Shown: positions 1-11,669 of the stretch, one piece after another
Layout: each line of letters starts with the position of its first letter
Numbering within the stretch: position 1 is the stretch's first letter
NCBI GenBank assembly: GCA_033675545.1
Contig: JAWDGP010005861.1
Location: forward strand, 79,651 to 143,650
Reading direction: 5' to 3'
From: Elysia crispata
Lineage: Eukaryota; Mollusca; Gastropoda; Plakobranchidae
DNA length: 64,000 nt
The notes under the pieces: generated by a model
The model's database searches: none
Told to the model about the DNA's origin: nothing
Seen by the model: the letters and a program-made list of their open reading frames with translations, nothing else
Made by a program: the position numbers and the translations under genes

Positions 1-728
1 TTATATCTAAATCTAACTCTATGTTTATCAGATGAGGGACACTGTGTTAGGATATTAAAGCAAAGATTATAATTTAAAAATAAAAAACAACAAACAACAG
101 TTTCATCCTTGGGTTGCAGCTAGATCTAGAACAAGAACCATTAATCTACATAATGTTTCAAACAGTTTTTGTTTCTATACATTAAATAGAGTTGTCAAGC
201 CCGACATGAAATGTAAACAAGGCAACAGCTTTGACTTGCGGGTAAACAGACAATTTTTTGCAAAACATGTCAAAAGTGAGCGAAAAATTAATTATCTCGG
301 ACATTACATGTATTTTTAACGCTATCGTTAGAAAATGTTTTGAATGCGACTTTGTTAACGATATTGTTAGAAAATCTGTTGGATACGCCGTTATGAACGA
401 TATCGTTATAAAGACAGGTCGCTAATTTTACGTGTGCGTTAACTCCAAATTGTTTTGAATTCGGGCTCTGCATATTTATCAAGATCTTGATCTATATTTT
501 GACTGAGGACTAATTTAAATTCAAATTTGATTCTAGATCTCGATAGATTTTGACTACGAACATTGATTAGAAAGTCCTCAAGATTGCCACGATTTTCATT
601 CTGTGTTTTAACATATTATTTTTATTATTATACCTATTCTAAATGGTTGGATACAGATCTAGATTCTGACTACGCCTAGATCTATGTCTAGATCTAGACA
701 TTTATTGGAAAGTCCTCAGATTAATGCG

Positions 729-729
<1 letters not shown>

Positions 730-764
<35 letters not shown>
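730..764. repeat. (ATT)n microsatellite
   Basis: About 35 bases of near-perfect ATT trinucleotide repeat, read directly. Confidence 0.9.
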
Positions 765-765
<1 letters not shown>

Positions 766-1469
766 TTTAATTTTAATATTAATGAATATCAGAATTTGAC
801 AAAGTGTAGGAGAATCTTTGTTAGATTTTAATAACAGAGAGGATGATCTTTTTTATTTGGAGGGAATCAGTAATATCTTGGGGTGGGAACAGATCATATA
901 TGGCCTGAGAAGTTCAATATTTTTTTAATGTCTCTATCATGACAATTAAGCCACAATCAAAAATATTTCTTTCTGTTTTTGTTTTCGTTATTCCCGCTGA
1001 TTTAACTGCTTCCTGATGGCTAGCCCCTCATTCCTTTAGGATATTTTTAAGTGGCCGTTCATCTGTCACATTTTTCTTTTTGTGTTGATTATTAAGCAAG
1101 TGCTTGCTTGAACTATGAGTTGATACAAATAAGGAGAACTAGAAGTATATGCTTTTTGTTGTACCTGCGGGCCTATTAATGACATGATGATACTGATCTT
1201 CGGAGTTTTTTTTTTTATTCATGTATTAATTTAATAATTGTTACTTGTTTTGTTTTTAAAGTTGAAAATATGGTCTCCAAAGTTAATATTTTATCATATT
1301 TTATGCATTATTGAAACTGACTCTCAAATTTTCTTTGTTTGGAAAGAACAATACTTCAGTTTTGTTTTATGTGTTTTTTTTTTTTTTGTTTTTTTTTTAA
1401 ACAATTTGCATCGTTTTTTATAACAAATTGGGAGACGTTTTTGAGAAAAATGTTTTATATTTTAAATAC

Positions 1470-1470
<1 letters not shown>

Positions 1471-1500
<30 letters not shown>

Positions 1501-1512
1501 AAAAAAAAAAAA
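1471..1512. repeat. A-rich homopolymer tract
   Basis: Two long adenine runs split by CC; a low-complexity tract that gives a spurious poly-lysine reading. Confidence 0.85.
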
Positions 1513-1642
1513 ACCTGAAATTAGTTGATTGTATATTTCTCTATGTATTGATTGAAGAACTGGAACAAAATTTAATATGCATATCCACCCAGGAAATTAC
1601 TTTGGTCATTTAAATTTTTTTTGCCTTTTTGATATCTCTTAG

Positions 1643-1793
1643 GTGTTGTGGCATATACACATATAAAGCGCGAGGAAATCCGTCTGAAGTCTTTGCCCAC
1701 ATCCCTAGTGAGCGTCAACTCAAGTTATTCCAAAAGCTAGTGTACCAGTATGCAAATAAACGGTTGCATCGTCGAGTTCCTTTCATCATCTAA
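1643..1793 (+). CDS. Terminal coding exon of an unidentified gene
   Basis: A pyrimidine-rich stretch ending in CTCTTAG precedes an open frame of 49 codons that begins after one leftover base and ends at TAA 1791-1793. The peptide is well mixed and basic at its end, with NPSEVFAHIPSERQ in the middle and NKRLHRRVPF near the stop. Its base composition is clearly richer in G+C than the flanks, as expected of a real exon. It has no start codon, so it would be the last coding exon of a gene whose other exons lie to the left. I do not recognise the protein family. A chance open frame is possible, but the acceptor, composition and ordinary amino-acid content argue for coding. Confidence 0.4.
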
Positions 1794-4700
1794 ATATCTG
1801 CTTGATTTTAATTGTATTCTTTAACAGTTGTATTACTAATACCTTTTTGATCTGCATTAAAATAGCATTAAACTGGAGTTAGGTGGTAATCGTGGTTACC
1901 TTAAAAGTTAGAAGCTTTCTGATTTCCCATACTACATAATACAAGTGGGATACTGCTTATATGTCAATCTCCAGTGGACATATCTTATAAGATTGACGTA
2001 AAAAAAAATACCAATGTTATAGTAATATCCCTTGTTTTAACCCTTTCCTCAGTTTCACAAATGGGTCTTATCTTTGACACAATGATACTAAGGGAATCAC
2101 TCATAACCCCTTAGTCTTCATTTATTGATTTTTTATGTGAATTTTCACATAACTGGTTGTATAATTGTTTAAACTTTGCATTTAATGTATGTCATAGCAG
2201 TTAAAAAAATATTATGCCTTTGCTATAGGACAGGTGCTTTCCACTGGTATTGATAATTTATAACTTTCATTAATGGGTACCCCGGTAGATGTTTTAAACT
2301 CAGACACTTTTTCTGGAACCAAATGGAAATCATTTGTGAAATCTTTTTCGTTGCTTAATATCATCATAAATTGTTGAAATTTAATGTGCTATTCAACTGT
2401 TGCACCTGAGCTTTCACAAAAGCAAGAATAAAATAGGCAAGTTGGACATGTTTTGCTGAAAAGAGCATACACGAGTTCATGGAATCCACTGTCCAAAAAC
2501 AGGTGCCAAATACCTTACTGTGAAAAATAAATACAGAGAGATCTCATTCCTCATCTCTTGGAATTTATGTGAAGCCTTAGTATATTTTTACGTAAAACTT
2601 ATCTAACTTTGCTTACAAAGTCAAAAGAGCTAGGTACAAACCATTAAGTCTTCTGACTCTAAACAATGACCAGAAAAGACTCTATTCAACATCAAAAGCA
2701 AACTTGCATAGATGTGGCAAGAATGAACTGGATTCACTGCAGATAAAAAAGAAGAGTCAAAGCTTCAAGATCTGCTGGTCCTTTTAGCGCATGGCTTAAA
2801 ATCAAGTTTCCGTCTTGAAATAATGCTGAAAAAGCACTTCATTGTCATTGAAAAGAGGGATAAGATCAGAGACCATGTGAGATAATTATTGAGAAAGGTC
2901 TCAATTCCATAGCATGTATTGATATGAACATTCACAATTGTGTAAACTGTGTGCTATTGGCAGGTTAAACAATTGCATTGCATGCATCTGAACTTGGTCG
3001 TTTGATCCTTTACCCAGACACAGTGAATATCATTTCTGCTTTTGATTTTATGTATCTGAGATATCACTATTATCTGGATTTCTTCCCTTGTCCTGGCTAG
3101 AAGAAAATGACCCTTAGAATGAATGCTGTCATATACTGTGGTACTGTTAGGCAGGTTGAGTGCAGCAACAGAAATGCACCTTGTGGTTCTAAAAGGCAAA
3201 ATTTCTCTGGCTTGCTGTTCATTAGGGAGGCTTCAAGCTCTAAATTTATATTAAAGTAAAGAGAGGTTCTTTTTCTCTTTTTTTGCTCTGATGATTAACC
3301 AGAAATGTATTTTGAACTTAGAAACTCTTAGAGAAATAAATTCTTTCTTTTTTTTTTTTGTTGGCAACTTGACAAAAAGAAATGCTGCTTTCCTTTTTTA
3401 TGCGTCTATTACTATTAGTATCAATTTATATGGAACTGCATTTTCTACAAGCTCCATTTCCTGCTTTTGCCCTTATCTTAAATAAGTTTCAGAGCAGTGT
3501 TAGCCACAGGGATATAATTTATTTTGTAACTGGTCTTGTTCAATTAAGCGCTCACATCTGGTATAGAATACCTCTCGGTTCTAGAATATCTTGCGATTTA
3601 CTTGCCTGGTTTGCCTAACATGTATGGTTTCAAATTAAGAGCGGAAATCTATCTGGTGAAATGGTTTACTGCATATTCTACAATACTTTCCATTTGCATT
3701 CAACTTTGATAAATCGGATAACTGGATCTTTGAATATTTTCATATTGAAGATGTCATTGACATCAGTACAGCAGTCATTAGCTGTTTCTCTTGTATTTAG
3801 CATGGGCTAGTAGTATTGCATTAAACTTCATCATGTTGTGAACCTTTAAAATTCTTGAAGAAAGCTTTAGCTAAAGCCATTACATTAAATTTTGCAAGTC
3901 AAAATGGCAGAGGCAAAACGTAGACGCTGAGAAAGGAAGGATGAAAGCTCCCATTGAATTTGTCCATCACTGAGACAGAGGCCATTAAGTCATTATTGCC
4001 ACAAAGGTAGGAAGATATTTTTAGGCTTGCATCAGAATACAACTGATGTAGTATAATTTTATTCAAAGCCTAATATAAGTAAGGATTAAGGACAGCTGCG
4101 TTTATATCCCCTCAATGGCAATAAAGATGCTGGTAACTAAAATGAGGAAAAATACAACTACAAGAGACACAAGGCATGACAAGAATCCAACAGAAGGTGC
4201 AAAGAAGGTCCAGATACATGTATAATTTCATGTGTGAACGGACAACAGAAGGGGGCGGTTTCTGTGAAATAGGATTTTATCCATAGCACTTTTAGCAGTA
4301 CATGAATTTAAATTTGAATGCAGAAATGAAGGTAGCACACTGTAATTCTATTCATCTTCCTCAGATAAATATGGAGGCTAAAACAAATTGTTGACTAATC
4401 ATTTTATGTTTTATGTAAAATATTTTGAATACACTAGGCTATGATAAAATAGAGGACATTTAAAAAAAAATAATGGGTTTTAATGAATGTGAACATTTAT
4501 GCGTTCAGAATGAAACATTTACCATGTAGCGTGTCGGCTGAGGTTATTGGACCTTAAAAAAAAATAAATGAGAAACCTGCGTCATGTTTTGTCATTGACT
4601 AACTGAAGTGCCAAAGTTTCTTCATTAGTTGCATGTGAAAGGCATCACTGAACATCTAAAGTACTTTTAACTATGTAAAGAAAAATATCTATTTAAGTTT

Positions 4701-5791
4701 TGCACATTAAAAAAAAATTGGTTATTTACAATCAACCCATTATAGTGTGTGTCTATTATGAGCTTTCAGAGCACTTAAAGAAGACTTTGGTTCTTGCACA
4801 GACAATTGATTAAGGTACCAGTCAAATATATTTATATTACAACCAAAGTTAACATCTCTTTTTCTAATTTGGGAAAATTGATTTAGTAGATCTGTCTTGC
4901 TTGAACACCACCTTTCACATTCATCATGATGCTTATCGCAATAAAGTTAAGGCAAGGATGTCTTGACATACGAAAGACGTGGTCTCTAAGTGATTCAAAA
5001 CCAACAAAATTTCAATTCTTTTAATTCTTGTTCTCATTAATAATTCATTACTGTGGTATTATTGTTCAAACTGGGATTATATAATTATAAGGTGTTTATC
5101 TAAACAAAGAAAAACCTGTAACTATTGCAGGATGTAAAATGGAACAAGAGTGCAATACTTCACCATTATGTAAATTTATACATGTACACGTTTCAAAAAG
5201 TTATTTTTAAAACTTGACTCCCAGACTTTGAAACATCGTTAGTTTATGGTTTTGAGAGTTGAATCATGTACATATACTCTGTTAATATTCATTTGTCAGC
5301 GCTGATAGGAAATACATGTACACATAAGAACAAATTTGTTCATCTGAAGACCGCGGGTTTTGCGGATACTATGACCATAAATTAGAGCAAAGTTCTCATC
5401 AAATGTTCTGTCATTGCAAAATTAGATATACATTTTATGCATGTATATATTTTAATTTGTAAGGTATTGTAATAACGTGTCATATTTTTCCTGTTAACAA
5501 TACTTCTAATGTACATGTATTAAGAAATTTGTTTTTTGTGTATTTGTAATCATATGATGCAAAAGTACACCTTTATTTTACTGAATTGTGACAAAAGTGA
5601 AAATAAAAAGGGGGACAAAGATTGCCAACTTTTATGAATCTTTATACAACAAAAGTATTTATAAAAAGTGAATATGTCAAGCAAGGTACAAGATGATGAC
5701 AATGTGTAGGAATCAGATATCTACATTTTTGTCGTTTTGAAAAAAAAAAAAAAAAAAAAAACTTTGAAAATGATTCCTATTTTCTTTAAAT

Positions 5792-5822
<31 letters not shown>

Positions 5823-7200
5823 ATATACATGTATATATATTTTTGTTTTGTTTTGTTTTTTCTTTGAAACACAAAGCACTTTTTCCAGTGCTCCATCATA
5901 GAAAACATGTATCTATTATCAATATAATGTGTCCGGTTTCCCAGAAAATGGCCAAAACTAACATCCGCTTCTTACAATAACTTCTTTATCATGTATATGT
6001 GTCAGTGATTCAGGTTTTGTGTAGAACTTTATACACTTTTTGTTTTAGCTTTTCTTTTTTTTTTTTTTTTTTTTATGTCATTTTTCGTAGACATACATGT
6101 AAAGTACACCTTGGACTGAACGAACTAGTTCGGTCATTTTTTAAAGTTCGTTGAATGCAAGGTTCGTTGGAGCCATGTCATAAGACATCACAAGGGAAGG
6201 GACCAACCAAAGTCAAATTACCACTTATTTATCTCCCTTGTTTTTATCATCTTACTTGTCCATAAAGCCATTCTGTACCCTTCCCATCTCAGAACGTTAT
6301 CGCTCAGCGTGACCACTCGTCTCACTCAGGTACAGCTTGCATAAGTGAGGACAGTGGCCACTGGCAACTGGGCTCAACCGCATGGCATCAAGGCTGCACG
6401 TGTTCAAAGTTCGCGGCTGTTGCATAGGGTTCCTATTGAACAACTACTACGTTAGCTCTAATTGAAGGAAGTCTTCTAAGGTTTAATAAAAAACAAAAAA
6501 ATAGCTTATTTTTACATCACAATACACTAAGTTACTTTAATGTACCAAGTATTTACTTGGAAACTTCATGACTATGGAAGTTAATATTATCCAACGCATT
6601 TTTTTATATCACCGCTATAATCTAAGTTGTTTCTCTTTTAAATAGAAAGTCGCATGCGCTTAACAGAGTGACCGTGAAAACGAGAGTACTTACCTAATTG
6701 AGGAAAATCTGTTCTGTCTTTCAATTTATTCTTTTTCACTTTCGATACTTATGTTAAGCAAATTGATATAAAGCTGGAAGTTTTGAGGAACCTTTTATAG
6801 ATTTATGTTCAGAAAGAACATATTGACTGAGAGGGATTTTTGACTGATGTTGGCGCTCTGATAAATGTTTGAGCTATGTTTGTCCTTGCTTTTCTATGTG
6901 ATAAATGCCAGGTCGCTACTTTTCTTTTTAAATAAAGTCGTAAGCAATCTTACAATAATGAAAACATGCTGTTTTATCATAGTATTATTTTAAATTTGAT
7001 TAGGCATACAGTCGTAACTTAACATACGATCTTTTCGAATAAAAAGTTCAAGCATGCTTCGAAATTTGTTTTTTATTGTATAAAGTCGTAACTAATATTA
7101 CTTACAAACATTTTTTTTCTGTTCGAGGTTGTAACTAGTGATACGTCTTTATTCGATGTCAAAATATTTGAATCTTAACTTACTACTTTTACATTTTCGT
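1794..7200. other. Long AT-rich stretch without a recognised gene
   Basis: No frame here has convincing protein character. It contains poly-A near 5740-5760, a (TA)n tract near 5792-5820 and poly-T near 6055-6073. A more GC-balanced island lies near 6180-6460. That island could be a promoter or non-coding exon, but nothing decides it. The first few hundred bases are presumably the 3' UTR of the exon ending at 1793. Confidence 0.4.
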
Positions 7201-7439
7201 TTATATCTCGGTTATTTTTGGCGCGAAAGGTACAGGACCAAGATAGAAAGATGCAGAGTGAAGAGAAGTATCAGGTCGTGAAATATCTCAAAATCGGCCA
7301 AAATGGAATTACAACCCGATGCAATACCACCCGCGCATATAATATGAACTATTTCTTTAACTATTGTAAATCAAGTTACTTGAATAAACCATCTCAATTC
7401 GTTATGTTTTCACTGCAAGCAAGAGTTCCTATGTTCCTG

Positions 7440-7490
7440 ATTATTCAAAGTTTTAACCTTCAAGCAAGAATACAACACTGGCGACGAGGA
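7440..7490 (+). promoter_or_regulatory. Possible LTR end and primer-binding site
   Basis: A run ending in ...AATACAACA is followed at once by CTGGCGACGAGGAT. That is the typical layout of a retrotransposon 5' LTR end (ACA) followed by a TGG-starting primer-binding site. No gag or pol follows, and I could not find the matching start of the LTR, so this would be only the head of a truncated element. Weak evidence. Confidence 0.25.
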
Positions 7491-7771
7491 TCGAGATCTA
7501 CAACAAGCAAGATAAGGAGCCCGCTTGTGAGAAAAATTTGACTCTACACTACACACACCTCAAGCCTGCCGCCTGCTGAGCAGTCTACACAGCACAAAGC
7601 CCTGCCTGGTAAGAGTACTACAAGACTTATACTGCCAAGCAGGCCCTGCCGACCAAGCCTTCCCCTGACTAGGGAAGCGACACAGGAACCGGATCGCGGA
7701 AAACATCAACTCAAGCACAGAGGCTCATCTTGGTGAGAAACTATTTGTCTTGTAACAGTTCACACTCAGTA

Positions 7772-7840
7772 TCGACATTCTCGATCGAAGAGTTTGTCTG
7801 TCCGCTCCATCGTCTCGACATTCTCTACCGGAGAGTTTGT
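7772..7840. repeat. Imperfect direct repeat, two 26-bp units
   Basis: Units 7772-7797 and 7815-7840 both begin TCGACATTCTC and end AGAGTTTGT, 43 bases apart start to start. They lie in the GC-richer block after the putative primer site and may belong to the same relic element. Confidence 0.6.
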
Positions 7841-7871
7841 TAAGTTGCACGTTCGCTTCGTCTTGATTACT

Positions 7872-8504
7872 TGTCAATCACGCTGGTATATATATATATA
7901 TATATACTCACAATGAAATGAGAAAGATATCAACCTCAAAATAAATCAACTTCTATACAAGATATTATAACAAAACGTATTGTTGGGAATACACTTACCT
8001 ATCATTCTCTCCAATACAGATTATTAAATAATGCCCCCATAATCTTTGAGAAGCTATACATCGGTACTATTCAGAATGACTGAATATGGCTGAAGTAAAA
8101 AAAAAACCTACACACACACTTGACAAGAACTCTGTATTACAAACATTACAAACAAAAGCGAAAATCTAAAGGGGAAAAAAAATCACAATTCCGCTGCCTG
8201 AGAAGCACAACACATGATGCTACAAGAAATTATACATATGTATAAAAGTAACGAAGGAAAAAACTCATTTCCACAATAATTATTGCTTTTAATGGTGACA
8301 ACTTTTTCTTCTCTCAAATACGGTAATTTTTTTCTTCAATATTGTTTTCCGAAAATTGCCTATTTTTATTTAATTTATGTCTTTGATTTCAGCCTTGATA
8401 GATGTTTTTTTTGTTGTTTTTTGTTTTTTGTTTTTTTTTGGGGGGAGGGGGGGGGGGAGAGAGAAACTTCTTCAATAAGCCCAGAAATTTGAAGATGCGT
8501 GAAG
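7872..8504. other. Non-coding, low-complexity DNA
   Basis: Holds a short (TA)n tract near 7888-7907 and a T-rich/G-rich block near 8405-8460. I see no gene. Confidence 0.5.
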
Positions 8505-8790
8505 TTAAATCTTCCCTAGCCATGATTTGCTACGGTTTTTGAGCCTACAAGCAAAACATGTAGAAAGGAAAGGTGTTCACCGGAGCATCGTGGTGTTACT
8601 AAAAAGAAGTGTCTTGTTTACTTTTTTTTTGTGTGTGTCCCACTCCCAGCTAGGCACTTTTCAAGAACTATTTCCTGCGCCGAGACGTGCCCGTGCGCAT
8701 GAGAAGGTCCCAACACCAAGTTCCCACCTAATTTTGGACATCTGTCCAAAGTGGGCCCTTACTTCCGATCGGAGTTGCGCATGAAATATT
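8505..8790. repeat. Dispersed repeat, copy A
   Basis: This block shares ordered similarity with 15705-15931. The common pieces are CCATGATTTGCTAC, TTTTTGAG, AGCAAAA, GTGTTACT, AAGAACT, and a CGCCG core. The copies are well diverged, so this is an old interspersed repeat; no coding potential is seen. Copy A also has short palindromes such as GGACATCTGTCC. Confidence 0.55.
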
Positions 8791-9099
8791 TCCAAGCTCT
8801 TGGGCATTAAATGTGCGTCCAAAATTTGGGCGCTCTGTGGGATTGCCCCAAGATGTGTATTTGAGTCCCAAAATTTATGGCAAACATCATCCACGAAATG
8901 CATTGGTAACAGAGACAACCACCACGACAACGAATTTTTCGATATAAAACCAACCCATTTGATATTCATAACGATGATGATTACCTACAGATTTCGAAGG
9001 CACGCACTTTTGCTGATTACGGAGGATATAAGCTGTGATTTGCAGCTAGCGAATCGAAACGGCTCTCTGTTCCGATACATATATTAAGAAGAGTAAATA

Positions 9100-9714
9100 A
9101 TTTTACTTTGTGTGGACTAGAGATTTAGATTGATTCTGTATTTAAGACTTATACATGCATATAAAAGTCGAATTGATAAACTACTTACTACATGTACCAC
9201 TCTAGTTAAAATATAAAACTAAAAATTAAGATCTCAATCTAGATTTATATACAGAAAAACTGATCTTCAGCCCATTGGAAATACATGTACATAGGATACA
9301 ATTAAAATGTAATTGAATTTCATTGTAAAACAAGCTTGCCATACTTATCCTATATGCTGTCAATAAGTGGTAAGTTACAAAGCAAGGTCTATGTCTAGAC
9401 TGGCTACAATATGATAAGAGGCCCAAATTATCAATAATACATCTATAATATTTGGATCTATCATCATTAGTTGTTGTTGGCTTTTTTGTTTATTTTTTTG
9501 TAATACCTAGATATAAATCTAGATCTTTAGTGCTGGGAAGCTACATATAAATTATTATGAATATTTATACCCAGTAATATTCTAAATGTGAGGGTTTTCT
9601 CTTATTTTTTTTATTCACTTATGTCTAAATTTTGATTATCCAAGTTGCCAACCGAGTGGAAAAGGCCGGTAATTATTAATTATTGCTGGATGCTCGCGAG
9701 TTAGTTTATTTTGC
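9100..9714. other. Non-coding stretch
   Basis: AT-rich DNA with scattered AGATCT/TCTAGA words; no gene seen. Confidence 0.5.
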
Positions 9715-10076
9715 ATGAGCTATGATGCATTACATGATAATGATCAGGTAAACGGTATTGATAGAGAAGAAGATGATGCTGATGATTATAGTGAAGGCGA
9801 AATGAGTGATGAGGATGAATTTGTCCCTTTAAGTGATGACAGTAGCAATGATGAAGCTAGATCTAGATCTAGTGACAGTGATAGTGTTGACCCAAACTTA
9901 AATGTGTCAATTACTGAAGAATAATTTGATGGAACTGTAGTTATGACAAGAAGTTACTATGGTAAAGATAGCACAGAATACAGAAGTACCCCCATGGCTG
10001 CAGATGCTCAAACTACAAGGGCAAATGTTACTCCGCGGAATCGCATTCCAATCACCGAGACTGCTACAAGCCCCGC
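9715..10076 (+). pseudogene. PiggyBac-like transposase N-terminal relic
   Basis: A 69-codon acidic, serine-rich frame (GEMSDEDEFVPLSDDSSNDE near residues 27-46) ends at a TAA at 9922-9924. The same frame then continues with YYGKDSTEY and later TPRNRIP before a TGA near 10076. The order acidic head, then G-K-D-x-T, then R-N-x-I resembles the N-terminal part of piggyBac-type transposases. That resemblance is from general family knowledge, and no DDD catalytic domain is visible downstream. At least one stop interrupts it and the rest appears deleted, so it is dead if correctly assigned. Confidence 0.35.
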
Positions 10077-10337
10077 ATGAACATTTTGGCCTCTTTATTT
10101 CTCAAGGCATGATCAGGAAGGCTAATAAGGAGAGCACACAGCCAAGGGTCTCAAGTGCTGCAACTTTTTGTGCAAGGATCATGTTGCCAAAAGGATAATC
10201 CTGAACAGAAGCTATAAGCTCTGATATTTTTTGTTACCTATTCACTCATGGGTACGATTATTTTTGTTTATAACTTTTAAGGTTTCAATAAAGCTTGGCT
10301 TGCCGTCTTTATTATGAAAGTAAAAAGAAAATGGAGT

Positions 10338-10430
10338 GTTTATTGACGCTACATAGCCCGACTAATCTTAAAGGCCAGTTGTCCCTAAAAGTTTATTGAC
10401 GCTGCATAGCCTCACTAATCTTAAAGGTTA
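10338..10430. repeat. 53-bp period tandem duplication
   Basis: Two units starting at 10338 and 10391 share GTTTATTGACGCT-CATAGCC and ACTAATCTTAAAGG with a few substitutions. It sits just downstream of the piggyBac-like relic and may be part of its end. Confidence 0.7.
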
Positions 10431-10965
10431 TAGGGGCTACATGGTCCCAATAACCGCTGCCAAAAGAAAAAGAGGTCGGTGGGTGAATGTTTTTAGAATA
10501 ATATAAGGTTTTTGACAGGATATGTAGTGATATTTTATAAGGTTGTTTGGGTTTTTTTGTCTGTTTGTTTTTAATTTTTTTTAGTGTGCAATCAAATAGT
10601 TTTTTTAACTGTAAACCAATGGGTATTTTGAAGCTAATCACATAATTATTATAATATAGGCGATCCGGTAATGACCTTATATTTCACTTTATAATGTTTG
10701 TCCCCGGTCCTTGCAGCTCTCCTTTTCTTTGCCAACGGAAGCTTTCAGCTCACACATGGGAATGATTTCAAAGTACACTGATTTATCATCGGTAGAATAA
10801 TAATTCTGGTGTGATGAGCTCTCAGCCGAAGACAACAGCGAATGAGCGAAAAAATGTTTTACACCATATTTGGGTTCATGAGAAATTCTATGTGCTACCA
10901 ACGACAATTAAAAAATGGAACTGAGTGGTTGATGAAATTAATAATTTCCATTTTAATAGTAGTAG

Positions 10966-10970
10966 TAGTT

Positions 10971-11027
<57 letters not shown>

Positions 11028-11044
11028 CATCTAGTAGTAGTAGT

Positions 11045-11076
<32 letters not shown>

Positions 11077-11108
11077 CAGTAGTTGTAGTAGTAGTGGTAG
11101 TGGTAGTG

Positions 11109-11157
<49 letters not shown>
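10966..11157. repeat. (AGT)n microsatellite, left array
   Basis: About 190 bases of AGT/AGC-type trinucleotide repeat with a few variant triplets. It reads as poly-Ser or poly-Val in silico and is not a gene. It abuts directly the left arm of an inverted repeat. Confidence 0.95.
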
Positions 11158-11159
<2 letters not shown>

Positions 11160-11226
11160 TAAGTAAGAATTATAAGAGCTAGAATTTTAGGTAGTGCTCA
11201 GCAGTGGTTGGGGTAAGGTTTTTAAG
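11158..11226. repeat. Inverted repeat, left arm (69 bp)
   Basis: Matches the reverse complement of 11348-11416 at 66 of 69 positions by eye, the outermost 49 without a mismatch. It starts exactly where the left trinucleotide array stops. Confidence 0.9.
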
Positions 11227-11347
11227 TGAAAAAGACCGAAAATGCTTGAATTGGTGAGATTAGAACCATCGATTTATAGATGCTTCGGCACCCACCGCCT
11301 TGCCACTCAAAGAGAACATAGCTTATACCAATACGCTACTACGCTCC
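11227..11347 (-). repeat. tRNA-like (SINE-like) core inside inverted repeat
   Basis: Read on the minus strand this 121-bp loop has TGGCAAGGCGG (11295-11305), close to a pol III A box. About 27 bases later comes GGTTCTAATCT (11257-11267), close to a B box. Spacing fits a tRNA-type promoter, but the B box has about two mismatches and no full cloverleaf is evident. It could be a tRNA-derived SINE head or a coincidence inside a foldback element. Confidence 0.35.
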
Positions 11348-11416
11348 CTTAAAAGCCTTACCCTAATCACTGCTGAGCACTACCTAAAATTCTAGCTCTT
11401 ATAATTCTTACTTATA
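11348..11416. repeat. Inverted repeat, right arm (69 bp)
   Basis: Partner of 11158-11226. About 32 bases of unrelated sequence separate it from the right trinucleotide array. Confidence 0.9.
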
Positions 11417-11448
11417 TTAACCTAGTGGTTTGCCTCCTCTAGATCTTG

Positions 11449-11449
11449 C

Positions 11450-11532
<83 letters not shown>

Positions 11533-11542
11533 AAGTAGCAGT

Positions 11543-11580
<38 letters not shown>

Positions 11581-11589
11581 TAGAAGTAA

Positions 11590-11636
<47 letters not shown>

Positions 11637-11665
11637 ATAGTAGAGGTAGTAGCAGCAGTAACAGT
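11449..11665. repeat. (AGT)n microsatellite, right array
   Basis: About 215 bases of the same trinucleotide repeat, in the same orientation as the left array. This suggests one original array split by an insertion, or two expansions next to the same unit. Confidence 0.95.
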
Positions 11666-11669
11666 TAGT

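Larger units (their letters stand above)
1..1642. other. AT-rich non-coding DNA, intergenic or intron
   Basis: I see no coding exon here. The stretch holds an (ATT)n tract near 730-764, long A/T homopolymers near 1371-1400 and 1471-1512, and several TCTAGA/AGATCT runs (near 120-130, 650 and 676-700). If the exon starting at 1643 is real, this is probably the last intron of a gene that enters from the left edge. Confidence 0.5.

Noticed and set aside
8661..8969. 102-codon minus-strand frame
   Set aside because: Overlaps the dispersed repeat and opposing frames; no protein signature.
10842..11182. Open frames of poly-Val and poly-Ser
   Set aside because: They are readings of the (AGT)n microsatellite.
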